Of a DNA stretch of 38,995 bases, positions 7,317-16,082 are shown piece by piece. The notes below the pieces were generated by a model, which saw nothing but the letters and a program-made list of their open reading frames with translations, had not been told where the DNA came from and searched no databases. Position 1 is the first letter of the stretch; every line of letters starts with the position of its first letter. The stretch comes from Terriglobia bacterium (lineage in GTDB: Bacteria; Acidobacteriota; Terriglobia; Terriglobales; Acidobacteriaceae). A program made the translations under genes and the position numbers. The stretch lies in NCBI GenBank assembly GCA_020073525.1, contig JAIQFA010000049.1, positions 1 through 38,995 of the forward strand. The letters run 5' to 3'.

Positions 7317-9632
7317 TCAGTAGTGGAACCGATAGCGCAGCTCGACGAAGATTTCGCGCGGATTATTCCAGTGGAAGCCGCCGAATGTAACGCTGTTGTC
7401 GAGTTCGATGCGCCGGTTGGCGACGTTCAGCGCGTTCAGCGAAGCCGAGAATCGTTCGCCAAAATCCTTGCCCAATGACAGGTCGAAGGTCGTGTGCCCG
7501 GGTAGATAGCCTCCAGGATAAGGCTTGTCGGGAAACGCGTTCAGGAAGCCGGAGCCGTAGTAGACGTTGGTGGAGGCGTAAGAGCGCCACGGGAGTGAGA
7601 CGTCGGCGCCGATGTTGAGCGTGTTGCGCTGATCATGGTCAAGAGCGCAGAGGCCGGGACTCGGATCACAGAGATTTGTGGTGCCATCCGTCAGCCCTCC
7701 GGTGATGGCGCCGCCGCCGTAGACGACCTGGTTCGAATAGGCAAGGTGAAGTTGTGCACGGTGGGCAATGCGCGGCGACCGGAGCGTCACCTCCCAGCCG
7801 CGGATGAGGGCTTCTTGAATCGTAAGGGGGAAGAAGAGATTGGATTCTCCAATCACGTCGTGATCGAAAAAATTGTTGACGCGTGTGCGAAAGGTATCGG
7901 CGTCTAGCGTCCACCCCCGGAAGGGAATGGTGACGCCGAACTGATGCTCTTCATCGCGCTCGCCGTGGAGGGGGATGAATTTGCAGTCGTTCGACTGGCA
8001 GAGTTGCTCGAGTGGACCTGAAGCGGTGAGCAGTGGGGGCGCTTGAAAGTAGTGTCCGTAGAAAGCGCGGAAAGTCCAGCGCAGGCGCGGCACGGTGACG
8101 GTCGCGCCGAAGCGGGGACTGATGGCGTTCTCGGAGCTGTTGACGCCGGAGAAATGCGTGGGGCGGAGGCCGGCGGAGAGAGTGAGCCAGGAAAAGGGTT
8201 TGAACTTGTCGTCGAGGAAGAAAGCGGCGAGACCGCCGGATGCCGACTCGCGATCGGCGAAAGCCGAGGGCAAGGTTTGGCCTGGGGAACAGAAGTCGTT
8301 GAAGTTGGGATCGCCGTTGGTTGGGCAGTTCCATAAGATACCCAGGCGCTGAGCGTCGTTCTGATGAAATCCGTAGAAGCCGATCTGGAGGTCGTTCTTG
8401 TTGAAGTTGGCGGCGAGGCTCACCTGCCCCCCGGCGTAGGTGGAAGTGTGGTGGTCGGTGGTTGCGGTGAGGTAGTCGGTGGGCGAACTGTCGTAGTTGG
8501 CCGTGTTGCGGTGATAGAAGGGTGACATGGTCAACATGAGTCTTGAGTTGAAGGTGCGAACCCAGGAGACATTGACGATGGCGTCGGATTCACGATTGAC
8601 GTCGCGCTGGCCGCTGCTGTCAAACTGCGAACTTGTGAGATCGTTGAAGTCCGGGTCGTAGGGAACCTGGTAGTAATCCTTGCGCAACGCGGTGACGAGG
8701 CGAAGTTGGTTGGACGGGTTGACGTTGTAAATGAAGGAGCCGAAGCCTCCATAGCCGTTGGCAGCGTCGTGCACCACCTGCGGAATGGGCGTCTGGATGC
8801 CAAGATTGCTGCGGTTGCCGTTCACGCTGGCGTAGTAGGCGAAGCGTTCGGTGTGGCTGCCGAAACTCAAGGCGTCGTTGGTCTGGTAGAAATTCCCGGC
8901 GCTCAGAATCAACTCAGCCTGATTGTTGCGTTCAAAACCGGAGCGCGGCACGACGTTGAACACGCCATAAGTGCGGTCGCCAAACTCGGCGCCATAGCTG
9001 CCACGATTGACTTCCATGTAGTCGATGTCTTTGGGATCAAACTGTGGCCCGATGTTGGAGGCGATGTTCGTATTGGGCACGGGTACGCCGTCCACCAGCC
9101 ACGTGGTCTGGTGACCGCCGCGGATGTGCAATTGATCGTGCGTGACGTATGCGCCCGGCACATTGTCAGTGATCATGGCCATGCTGTTGGTGCGGTCAGC
9201 GCCGGGAGTCCGCTCGATGTCGAGGCGGCCGACGAGAGTGGTTGGAGTGGCGCTGTCAGTGGCGGCAACTGCAGGAGCGCCTGAAACGGTTACTTGTTCA
9301 TTCGCCAGGGAGACTTGCAACTGAAAGTGAACGACGGGCACGGTACCCGACAAGACCGTGACGTCCTGCGAAGTTTGCGCGAACCCCTGGCTGGCGACGC
9401 TTACGGAGTAGTCGCCCAGCGGCACGCCGTTGAACTGGAATTGGCCGGTGGTGTCGGTGGTAACACTTTTTGCCCAGTCCGACGATTTCGCTTTGAGCAT
9501 CACCATGGCGTCCTGAATGGGCCGATGCTGCGGGTCGTGTACGACCCCGCGAATGGCTCCGTAGACGCTGGCCAAGGCGGCCTGGCCGATCAACAGCAAA
9601 GCGACAAATCCGAGTAGCTTGAGGCGAGTCAT
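7317..9632 (-). CDS. TonB-dependent outer-membrane receptor
   Basis: A 771-residue outer-membrane receptor. It has a signal peptide (MTRLKLLGFVALLLIGQAAL), a carboxypeptidase-regulatory-like domain at about 25-105 (GAIRGVVHDPQHRPIQDAMV), a plug domain at about 130-240 (LHIRGGHQTTWLVDGVPVP), and a beta-barrel ending in an aromatic residue (ELRYRFHY), as expected for outer-membrane insertion. The start at 9632 is preferred over an upstream ATG at 9683 because it begins a normal signal peptide and follows an AAAGGACA ribosome site. The substrate is not evident. The small exported His/Met/Cys-rich protein gene lies upstream on the same strand, which hints at metal uptake or handling, but this is only context. 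Confidence 0.93.
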   Translation of the reverse strand: MTRLKLLGFVALLLIGQAALASVYGAIRGVVHDPQHRPIQDAMVMLKAKSSDWAKSVTTDTTGQFQFNGVPLGDYSVSVASQGFAQTSQDVTVLSGTVPVVHFQLQVSLANEQVTVSGAPAVAATDSATPTTLVGRLDIERTPGADRTNSMAMITDNVPGAYVTHDQLHIRGGHQTTWLVDGVPVPNTNIASNIGPQFDPKDIDYMEVNRGSYGAEFGDRTYGVFNVVPRSGFERNNQAELILSAGNFYQTNDALSFGSHTERFAYYASVNGNRSNLGIQTPIPQVVHDAANGYGGFGSFIYNVNPSNQLRLVTALRKDYYQVPYDPDFNDLTSSQFDSSGQRDVNRESDAIVNVSWVRTFNSRLMLTMSPFYHRNTANYDSSPTDYLTATTDHHTSTYAGGQVSLAANFNKNDLQIGFYGFHQNDAQRLGILWNCPTNGDPNFNDFCSPGQTLPSAFADRESASGGLAAFFLDDKFKPFSWLTLSAGLRPTHFSGVNSSENAISPRFGATVTVPRLRWTFRAFYGHYFQAPPLLTASGPLEQLCQSNDCKFIPLHGERDEEHQFGVTIPFRGWTLDADTFRTRVNNFFDHDVIGESNLFFPLTIQEALIRGWEVTLRSPRIAHRAQLHLAYSNQVVYGGGAITGGLTDGTTNLCDPSPGLCALDHDQRNTLNIGADVSLPWRSYASTNVYYGSGFLNAFPDKPYPGGYLPGHTTFDLSLGKDFGERFSASLNALNVANRRIELDNSVTFGGFHWNNPREIFVELRYRFHY

Positions 9633-9698
9633 TTCTGTCCTTTGGAGATGTCGATCTCCTGAGCTCTGAGGAACCTTCGGCATCGTTCATGCCGGCTG

Positions 9699-9760
9699 CG
9701 AGCTACGAGCCGCGAGCTTCGAGCAAACGATTCGCGATCGCTCGCGGCTCGCAGCTCGAG
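9699..9760. repeat. inverted pair of tandem heptamers (locus H1)
   Basis: Left arm 9699-9717 and right arm 9740-9758 pair over 19 bp with one mismatch. Each arm is built of 7-bp steps starting GAGC (left) or GCTC (right, for example GCTCGCG then GCTCGCA). It lies upstream of the TonB receptor gene. Confidence 0.75.
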
Positions 9761-9794
9761 GCAGAGTTGCTGTTTTCAGGACGAATGGAATGAG

Positions 9795-10196
9795 CTAGCT
9801 ATGAGGAGGAGCTCGGGCGGAATCACACCCGGAGATATCGCTCGAGTGCAGTACCACCCCTTGCGACAGGCGCGCTGGTTCGATTAGGAGGCTAAAAACG
9901 GAAAGCAAACTGGAAGCCGGTTGCGCCCACTCCCGGGTGGTCGCCCCACGGCAGCAATCGTGATTCTGACAGCAGCCGTTAACCGCTTGAAATGAGGCGT
10001 CGGAAGTATCGGCCTGGGTCGCTGGAGCCATCCCATGATGGCATGGCATTGCTGGCTGTGCCGAATGCCCGGCCACCGGCTGGCGCATGCAGTGCATGGC
10101 TTCCGGCGGGGCGACACGAGCCATCGCCACCGGTCCGAAGGCCGGAGCAAGCATCACCAGCAGCAGAAATCCAGCAGTCCAGCGCGAACCCCACAT
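9795..10196 (-). CDS. small exported His/Met/Cys-rich protein
   Basis: A 133-residue protein I do not recognise as a named family. The ATG at 10196 begins a signal peptide (MWGSRWTAGFLLLVMLAPAF). After it come clusters of possible metal ligands: MHCMRQPVAGHSAQPAMPCHH and, later, CCQNHDCC. The C-terminus ends in ARAPPHS, similar to the RxPP tails of small secreted proteins found beside TonB receptors. The ligand pattern suggests binding of copper or another soft metal. It precedes the TonB receptor on the same strand by about 160 bp. An open frame reaches up to 10298, but that would overlap tilS and adds a non-signal-like leader, so it is rejected. No clear ribosome site is visible. Confidence 0.6.
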   Translation of the reverse strand: MWGSRWTAGFLLLVMLAPAFGPVAMARVAPPEAMHCMRQPVAGHSAQPAMPCHHGMAPATQADTSDASFQAVNGCCQNHDCCRGATTREWAQPASSLLSVFSLLIEPARLSQGVVLHSSDISGCDSARAPPHS

Positions 10197-10211
10197 TGCG
10201 AGAAAGAATAA

Positions 10212-10284
10212 CAGTACCCGGTACCCAGTTGCCAGTACCCAGCAAACCGCAACGACTGACAACTGGGAACTGGTTTCCGGTACC
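10212..10284. repeat. tandem heptamers with inverted copy (locus H2)
   Basis: Seven-bp steps (AGTACCC, GGTACCC, AGTTGCC, AGTACCC) are followed by a partly complementary copy ending at 10284. The best pairing is 10225-10236 with 10256-10267 (11 of 12), and GGTACC occurs at both outer ends. It fills the 96-bp divergent spacer between the small exported protein gene and tilS, so promoters of both genes must lie within or beside it. Confidence 0.65.
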
Positions 10285-10292
10285 ATCTCTTC

Positions 10293-11711
10293 GTGCATCC
10301 GCTAGCCGAGCAGCTATTGAAGACAATTCATGAGTCGATCCGCCCCGGGGACCGGGTTGCGGCGGCGGTGTCCGGTGGCGCGGATTCCGTGGCCTTGCTG
10401 TGCCTGCTGCTGGAGTTGCGCGCTGACTTGGGCATCGTGTTGTCGGTGGCGCATGTCAATCACAAGCTGCGCGGCGAAGAGTCGGACCAGGACGAGCGCT
10501 TTGTAGCGCAATTGGCGCAGCAGCATCGGCTTGAACTGCATGTTCGGGAGGCGCCAGTTCACGGCAGTTGCGGCTCGGAAGCCGGTTCCGGCATCGAGGC
10601 GGTCGCACGCGAATTGCGCTACGGTTTTTTTCGCCAGCTCGCGCGAGAGGGTCGCATCGCGAAGACTGCGACGGCGCATACTCTCGACGATCAGGCGGAA
10701 ACGGTCTTGCTGCGCATTTTCCGCGGGACCGGCATTCGAGGGCTTGCAGGCATTCATCCGCGTATTGTCTTTGAGGATGACGGGCGTGCTTTTGGCGAAG
10801 TGCTGCGGCCACTGCTCGGCTTCCGGCGCGCTGCATTGCTGGAATATCTGCGCGAGCGGGGCCAGACCTGGCGCGAGGATTCGTCGAACCGGGATATTGC
10901 CTTCCAGCGGAATCGCGTGCGGCATCGCCTGCTGCCGATGATCGCGGAAGAATTTGGCGAGGCCGCCATCGAACACATGGGAGAGTTGGCCGAGATCGCG
11001 CAGGCCGAGGAGAGGCATTGGCTGGCCGGGCATCCGGAGGTTCGGGCAGAGATCCGTGGCGCCGCTGAGACGCGGCAAGCCGCGTCTCTACCCGTAGGCG
11101 CGCTGCTGGCTCTTCCGCTGGCTTCCCGGCGCCGCTTGGTTCGAGGTTGGATGGAAGCAAACGCGCCCAATTTGAGCATCTCTTTCCGCTTGATTGAAGA
11201 GGCTCTGGAGTTGGCTCGCGGAGCACCGGGCAGAAGACTGGGGATAGCAACGGGCTGGAGTCTCCGGCGCGGGCGGCAGGACCTTGTGCTGGAACCGGTC
11301 GCCAGCTGCGGAGAAGTCACGGATTATCAGTACCCTCTGGCGGTGCCGGGCGCGGTTGAGATTCGGGAACTGGGTGCACGCATCGAGGCTCGGGTGGTGG
11401 ATGCGGGCGCCGTCCCCGAGAAGGAGCGCGGGCAATTGCTCGACCCGTCGCTCCTTCCGAGGGAGGTCGTGATCCGCAACTGGCGCGCCGGAGACCGCTT
11501 CTGGCCGGCCCACACCGCTGCGGCCAAGAAAGTGAAAGAGTTGTTGAGTGACCGCCATGCGACTGGGGCGGAGAAAAAACTATGGCCGGTGGCCGTTGGC
11601 GAAGGCGGCAGGCTCGTCTGGATGCGGGGATTTGTGGTTCCGGCGTCATTGCGGGCGGCCCCGGGCGCTTCGCGGGCGATTTGGATTCGGGAGATTGCAG
11701 GCATGATGTAA
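10293..11711 (+). CDS. tilS: tRNA(Ile)-lysidine synthase
   Basis: This 472-residue enzyme joins lysine to C34 of tRNA-Ile(CAU) using ATP, which changes decoding from AUG to AUA. The PP-loop motif SGGADS is at residues 27-32, followed by HVNHKLRG and the conserved AHTLDDQAETVLLRI block and RPLLGFRR. The C-terminal substrate-binding domain ends with RAGDRFWP and KKVKELLSDR, as in TilS. Translation is taken from GTG at 10293; no strong ribosome site is visible. A palindrome (11067-11088) lies within the gene and encodes part of GAAETRQAASLPVGAL, a stretch that looks inserted while keeping the frame. The phosphoribosyltransferase gene follows, as hpt-type genes often do after tilS. Confidence 0.95.
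   Translation: MHPLAEQLLKTIHESIRPGDRVAAAVSGGADSVALLCLLLELRADLGIVLSVAHVNHKLRGEESDQDERFVAQLAQQHRLELHVREAPVHGSCGSEAGSGIEAVARELRYGFFRQLAREGRIAKTATAHTLDDQAETVLLRIFRGTGIRGLAGIHPRIVFEDDGRAFGEVLRPLLGFRRAALLEYLRERGQTWREDSSNRDIAFQRNRVRHRLLPMIAEEFGEAAIEHMGELAEIAQAEERHWLAGHPEVRAEIRGAAETRQAASLPVGALLALPLASRRRLVRGWMEANAPNLSISFRLIEEALELARGAPGRRLGIATGWSLRRGRQDLVLEPVASCGEVTDYQYPLAVPGAVEIRELGARIEARVVDAGAVPEKERGQLLDPSLLPREVVIRNWRAGDRFWPAHTAAAKKVKELLSDRHATGAEKKLWPVAVGEGGRLVWMRGFVVPASLRAAPGASRAIWIREIAGMM
11067..11088. repeat. REP-like palindrome inside tilS
   Basis: Perfect 10-bp arms GAGACGCGGC and GCCGCGTCTC around AA lie within the coding sequence (residues about 259-266). A near copy occurs between genes at 19271-19294, so this is a dispersed palindrome that entered or arose in an open gene without breaking it. 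Confidence 0.8.
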
Positions 11712-11814
11712 CATGCCATCGACAGGGTTACTGCTTCGTTCGCTTTGTCTGAGAATTAGATTTGTTGACAGTTATTTGCTTCACAGTTTCCACGCCGGAG
11801 GCGCCACTTCCGCT

Positions 11815-12348
11815 ATGAATGTTTCGCCGAATGCCGGGTTACGCCAGGTGATCTCGGCCGACCAGATTCAGAAGAGGGTCCGCGAACTGGGACGCCAGAT
11901 TTCCGACGACTATCGCGGCCAAACCATAATCGCGCTCGGGATTCTGGAGAACAGCTTCCTGTTCATGGCCGACCTGGTGCGGGCCATCGATGTTCCCATC
12001 GTCTGCTCTTTTATCAAGCCGAGCTACAAGCAGAGCAAGCAGGGTGAATCCCCGCTGCTGGAGATTCTTTTCAGCCACGAACTGGCCATTGCCGGCAAGC
12101 ATGTGTTGCTCGTCGAGGGACTGGTGCACTCGGGCGTGACCAGCGAATTCCTGATGAGCGATTTGCGCGGGCGGGGCGCGGCTTCGGTCAAGCTGGTGAC
12201 CCTCCTCGACCGCCAGTCGGCGCGCCGCGTGCCCCTGCAGCCCGACTATTTCGGGTTTCTGGTCGATGACGCGTTCCTCTGCGGCTATGGACTGGGCAAT
12301 CCAGAGCAGACGGGACGGAACCTGCCCTATGTGGCGGCGACGATCTAA
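11815..12348 (+). CDS. HPRT-like phosphoribosyltransferase with altered active site
   Basis: A 177-residue protein that aligns over its whole length with hypoxanthine phosphoribosyltransferase (QISDDYRGQTIIALGILENSFLFMADL at the N-side, FLVDDAFLCGYGL and RNLPYV at the C-side). The PRPP loop, normally VEDIIDSG, here reads VEGLVHSG (residues 100-107): the second acidic residue is Gly102 and the catalytic Asp is His105. The metal-side GYxLD is GYGLGN, so that Asp is also lost. The flexible-loop SSYG is replaced by KPSYKQS. This could be an inactive, regulatory or differently specific enzyme. The ATG at 11815 is chosen because the family's N-terminus starts there; GGAGG lies 13 nt before it, a long spacing. 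tilS is directly upstream and ftsH downstream, the classic tilS-hpt-ftsH order. Confidence 0.85.
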   Translation: MNVSPNAGLRQVISADQIQKRVRELGRQISDDYRGQTIIALGILENSFLFMADLVRAIDVPIVCSFIKPSYKQSKQGESPLLEILFSHELAIAGKHVLLVEGLVHSGVTSEFLMSDLRGRGAASVKLVTLLDRQSARRVPLQPDYFGFLVDDAFLCGYGLGNPEQTGRNLPYVAATI

Positions 12349-12357
12349 GGCAGTTGT

Positions 12358-12395
12358 CTGTGTGGGGACGGGGCTTCGCCCCGTTTCTACACAGG
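12358..12395. repeat. REP-like palindrome upstream of ftsH
   Basis: Inner arms ACGGGGC/GCCCCGT around TTC (12368-12384) with outer arms CTGTGT/ACACAG (12358-12363, 12390-12395). Same family as 3958, 14504 and 35630. Confidence 0.75.
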
Positions 12396-12575
12396 GCAGC
12401 CCTCGTTCCGTGACTTCTGTCACTTCCCGCTGGTTTCCCGTTTTCTTGAGAAAGGTCTAGAATTGAGGAGCAGACTTTTCCCAGTCGAAATTCCGCCTCC
12501 GGCATCTAATACCAGGTTGACCGTAGCGGCGTTTTTCTATTGGCAGGGATATGCCTGCACTTAGAGGAGTTTTTA

Positions 12576-14477
12576 GTGAATTCAACAATCAAAACGGTAC
12601 TTTTCTGGGCGGTTATCGTGGTCTCGGCCTTCCTGCTGTGGCAGGTAGTGAAAACCGGAAGCAATGCCCAGAAAGAAAAAGAAATTGGCTTTTCGGAATT
12701 CCTGTCGGAAGTAGACCAGGGCAATATCCACGACGTCACATTTATCGGCCAGGAAGTGAAGGGGAAGTTCAAGAACCCCGACTCGCCCTTTCACTCGATC
12801 GCGCCCGCGAACTATCCGGACATGTACAAGACCCTGCGCGAGAAGGGCGTGCCATACAGCGTCAAAGACATCAGCAACGGCACCTGGCCCAGTTGGATTC
12901 TGAACCTATTACCTTTGGTTCTCCTGGGCGCGCTCTGGTTCTTCATGATCCGCCAGATGCAGACGGGCGGAAATAAAGCGCTGTCGTTCGGCAAGAGCCG
13001 CGCGCGGTTGCTCTCCATGCAGCAGAAAAAGATCACGTTCAAAGACGTGGCCGGCGTGGATGAGGCGAAGGAAGAACTTCACGAAATCATCGAGTTTCTG
13101 CGCGAGGCGCAGAAGTTCCAGAAACTTGGCGGACGCATTCCCAAGGGCGTGCTGCTGGTTGGACCTCCGGGAACCGGCAAGACCTTGCTGGCGCGCGCGG
13201 TTGCGGGCGAAGCCAATGTTCCCTTCTTTTCGATCTCCGGTTCCGACTTCGTGGAAATGTTCGTGGGCGTGGGCGCAAGCCGCGTGCGCGACCTGTTCGA
13301 ACAGGGCAAGAAGAACGCTCCCTGCATCATCTTTATCGACGAAATTGACGCCGTCGGACGTCATCGCGGCGCCGGACTCGGCGGTGGACACGATGAGCGC
13401 GAGCAGACTTTGAATCAGCTCCTCGTCGAAATGGACGGCTTCGAATCGAACGAAGGCGTCATCCTGATGGCCGCGACCAACCGTCCCGACGTCCTCGACC
13501 CGGCCCTGCTCCGCCCCGGCCGTTTCGACCGGCGCGTGGTAGTGAATCGTCCGGATGTGCGCGGACGCGAAGAAATTCTGCGCGTACACACCCGCAAGAT
13601 TCCTCTCGCCGACGATGTGGATCTGTCGGTGCTGGCGCGGGGCACTCCGGGATTTTCGGGTGCGGACCTGGCCAACATGGTGAACGAAGCGGCATTGGCG
13701 GCGGCGCGTCAAAATCGCAAGGCCGTCCTGCAATACGACTTCGAGGTCGCCAAAGACAAAGTGCTAATGGGCGTGGAGCGTAAGTCGCTTCTGCTCACCG
13801 ACGAGGAGAAGAAAAACACCGCCTATCACGAGGCGGGGCATGCCTTGGTGGCGGCAAAGCTGCCCCATGCCGACCCTGTGCACAAGGTCACGATCATTCC
13901 GCGCGGCATGGCGCTTGGCTTGACCATGCAGTTGCCGACCGACGATCGTCACAACTACTACAAGAACTACCTCGACACGCAGATCGCCATCCTCATGGGC
14001 GGGCGCATCGCGGAAGAGCTTTTCCTGAACCAGATGTCGACCGGCGCGGGCAACGACATCGAGCGAGCCACGGAACTGGCGCGCAAGATGGTGTGCGAGT
14101 GGGGCATGAGCGATCTGGGGCCGCTGACCTTCGGCAAGAAAGAAGAGCAGATTTTCCTGGGGCGCGAGATCGCACAGCACCGCGACTACAGCGAAGCCAC
14201 CGCCATCCAGATCGACGAAGAAGTCAAGAAGATGGTGAGCGTGGGTTATGCCACGGCGAAGGAGATTCTGTCAGGAAATCGCGAAACGCTGGAGAAGATT
14301 GCGCAGGCCTTGATCGAGCGCGAAGTGCTGGATGCTGCCGAGATCAAACTGCTGGTCGATGGGCAAAATCTACCGCCGATCAAGCCACTACCGGCGAAGA
14401 CCGACGACGGCGTGCAGCAGGTAATCAAGCCCGACCGGGTTCCTGCCAAAGGCGGCGAGCGCCCGGCAACCGCGTAA
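12576..14477 (+). CDS. ftsH: ATP-dependent zinc metalloprotease FtsH
   Basis: A 633-residue membrane protease that degrades unfolded membrane proteins and some short-lived cytoplasmic regulators such as, in E. coli, LpxC. Two membrane helices (about 6-25 and 107-126) flank a periplasmic loop. The AAA+ domain shows Walker A GPPGTGKT (196-203), Walker B IIFIDEID (251-258) and the second region of homology (about 300-320). The zinc protease motif HEAGH is at 418-422. The GTG at 12576 is preferred because AGAGGAG lies 6 nt before it; an ATG-like start at 12540 would bury this site. It closes the tilS-hpt-ftsH cluster. An lpxC gene is present about 3.6 kb downstream, but any regulatory link is speculation. 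Confidence 0.98.
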   Translation: MNSTIKTVLFWAVIVVSAFLLWQVVKTGSNAQKEKEIGFSEFLSEVDQGNIHDVTFIGQEVKGKFKNPDSPFHSIAPANYPDMYKTLREKGVPYSVKDISNGTWPSWILNLLPLVLLGALWFFMIRQMQTGGNKALSFGKSRARLLSMQQKKITFKDVAGVDEAKEELHEIIEFLREAQKFQKLGGRIPKGVLLVGPPGTGKTLLARAVAGEANVPFFSISGSDFVEMFVGVGASRVRDLFEQGKKNAPCIIFIDEIDAVGRHRGAGLGGGHDEREQTLNQLLVEMDGFESNEGVILMAATNRPDVLDPALLRPGRFDRRVVVNRPDVRGREEILRVHTRKIPLADDVDLSVLARGTPGFSGADLANMVNEAALAAARQNRKAVLQYDFEVAKDKVLMGVERKSLLLTDEEKKNTAYHEAGHALVAAKLPHADPVHKVTIIPRGMALGLTMQLPTDDRHNYYKNYLDTQIAILMGGRIAEELFLNQMSTGAGNDIERATELARKMVCEWGMSDLGPLTFGKKEEQIFLGREIAQHRDYSEATAIQIDEEVKKMVSVGYATAKEILSGNRETLEKIAQALIEREVLDAAEIKLLVDGQNLPPIKPLPAKTDDGVQQVIKPDRVPAKGGERPATA

Positions 14478-14503
14478 GGGCATCTGCAAAAGCCATTCGT
14501 GTA

Positions 14504-14525
14504 GAGACGGGGCTTGCCCCGTCTC
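14504..14525. repeat. REP-like palindrome
   Basis: Perfect 10-bp arms GAGACGGGGC and GCCCCGTCTC around TT, 27 bp after the ftsH stop. An identical 22-bp copy lies at 35630-35651. It could also act as an ftsH transcript end, but no T-run follows. Confidence 0.85.
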
Positions 14526-14635
14526 GCACTACCTAAAAAATCCTGCTTCGCGTAGCTTTGGGAAGACATCACGGGTTGCGGAAGAACCCAAGCTTCTTCT
14601 CCACGAACGGGAAGGCGGATAACTTACAGATCAGT

Positions 14636-15955
14636 TCATTCGGCGGCCAATTGGTCGCCTTTGTTTTTTGCCGCATTGGGCAGCACCGCTGCCACCGCCA
14701 GGATCACAAAGAACGGATCAATCGGCCGTCGATAATACACCTCCGGACTCGTGATGTAGTAAATCAGCGGAAACGAGAAGAGGATCAGCGCATAAGGTAG
14801 AACGCCGGACCAATCCGCCCGCCACGCCCGCCGCAAGCCGAGAAGCGCGAGAACAGTGAGCGTGGTGCAGAGCAAAATATTTGGCGGATCGAGCGGCTCC
14901 TCTTTGAGATAGGCCCGATCCAGGCTCCAGTAGCCAGTCCACAAAAAGATGGCGCGTCGCACTGAGGTCCAGGCAAACCAGCCGGGATTCGCGCGAATGA
15001 ACTCGACCGCCTGCTGCTTCTTCTTGTCCATGTAACCGAGTTCGCCCAGCTGCTTGAACTCATTCCATTCCTGATCGTTGTGCCACGGTCCTAGCTCGTA
15101 CGGTCCCCAATAGTCGGTGTTGCCTTTGGTGCCGAGCCGAAGAACCAGTCCCATGCCGTCGCGGAATGGGACGAAACGGTGAAACACTTCGTAATTGCGA
15201 ATGAACCAGGGAGAGACGACCGCAATAAATGCGATGCTGGCCACGACATTGACCGCAAACCAGCGCTGGCCGCGGCGATGGCGGCGATAAATGACCCATC
15301 CAGCCAGAAAGGGCAGTACCGATAGCAGCGCCGGGCTGGTCAGCGCAGCAAGTGCCCAAATCAAGCCGAAGACCACCCAGCCCGAAAACTTATTTTCGTT
15401 TTCGAGCTTCAACGTGATCAGAAAAATCAAACAAAGCAGCAGCGTCGCCAGCCAGGTCTCCCAGATGCGCTCGACAGGAAAATAAATAGCGTAGGGGAAG
15501 AAGGCCCAGGCCCAGCCCGACCATTTGGCGACACGCTCTCCAAAACTGATGCGAGCAATCAGGAAGACAAGCACGCACGCCAGCGCCGACATCAAGGCAT
15601 TCAGCGAAAGCAGCACGATGGCGGATGCCTTCGTGTAGATCCCGAAGATTTTGAACACACCGGCGACCAGGTAGGGATAGACCGGCGTCATCCAGGCGGT
15701 GGGACCGGTGTCCTCGAACAAGGGACTGCTGAAGCCGCGGCCTTCCACGATGGAGCGGGCGATCCTGCCGGTTTCGTATCCGAAATGCCAGTGGTCGCGC
15801 TGCGGCTCCAGTTGTTCGGGCAGCAGAAATACCATGACGACCAGGCGAATGGCGAGCGCCACCAGCACCATGTAGAGCAGAAACGATGGGAAGCGGCGGT
15901 GCAAAGACGGGTACGGTGTTGCGGGGGACGCGTCCGAATTGGAGGAGAGCGGCAA
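14636..15955 (-). CDS. GT39/PMT-like membrane glycosyltransferase
   Basis: A 439-residue inner-membrane protein with about nine to eleven hydrophobic segments, of the PMT/ArnT-like (dolichyl-phosphate-mannose mannosyltransferase) superfamily. Enzymes of this group transfer sugars from lipid carriers to lipid A, proteins or other acceptors outside the membrane. Visible features are the first-loop acidic/aromatic region (HFGYETGRIARSI, TAWMTPVYPYLVAGVFKIFG), and a C-terminal YRRPIDPFFVILAVAAV close. The first codon is uncertain: the frame opens with TTG at 15955, an in-frame TGA lies upstream, and the next ATG (15871) falls inside the first membrane helix. The acceptor is unknown. The gene is divergent from the SDR gene and convergent with ftsH. 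Confidence 0.78.
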   Translation of the reverse strand: MPLSSNSDASPATPYPSLHRRFPSFLLYMVLVALAIRLVVMVFLLPEQLEPQRDHWHFGYETGRIARSIVEGRGFSSPLFEDTGPTAWMTPVYPYLVAGVFKIFGIYTKASAIVLLSLNALMSALACVLVFLIARISFGERVAKWSGWAWAFFPYAIYFPVERIWETWLATLLLCLIFLITLKLENENKFSGWVVFGLIWALAALTSPALLSVLPFLAGWVIYRRHRRGQRWFAVNVVASIAFIAVVSPWFIRNYEVFHRFVPFRDGMGLVLRLGTKGNTDYWGPYELGPWHNDQEWNEFKQLGELGYMDKKKQQAVEFIRANPGWFAWTSVRRAIFLWTGYWSLDRAYLKEEPLDPPNILLCTTLTVLALLGLRRAWRADWSGVLPYALILFSFPLIYYITSPEVYYRRPIDPFFVILAVAAVLPNAAKNKGDQLAAE

Positions 15956-16013
15956 GGGCTGACTATTCTGGCTCGCGCTTGATCATAAAGCACGCGGCGT
16001 CTCTCGTGGGTCG

Positions 16014-16048
16014 CTTTCCCCCGTGGAACCCTGTGCCCTCCGTGGTAG
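16014..16048. repeat. decamer-type repeat, single arm
   Basis: On the minus strand this reads as three roughly 10-bp steps beginning near TACCACGGAG, GGCACAGGGT and TCCACGGGGG. The pattern resembles the arms of the long hairpins at 20191-20269 and 23514-23604, but no inverted partner is present. It lies in the divergent spacer between the glycosyltransferase and the SDR gene. Confidence 0.55.
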
Positions 16049-16082
16049 ATGCGTTTTTGGCATGCGATACTAATCAACGCGA

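Noticed and set aside
9633..9794. Possible cobalamin or other riboswitch upstream of the TonB receptor
   Set aside because: No B12-box or other known aptamer core is visible; the only structure is the heptamer hairpin.
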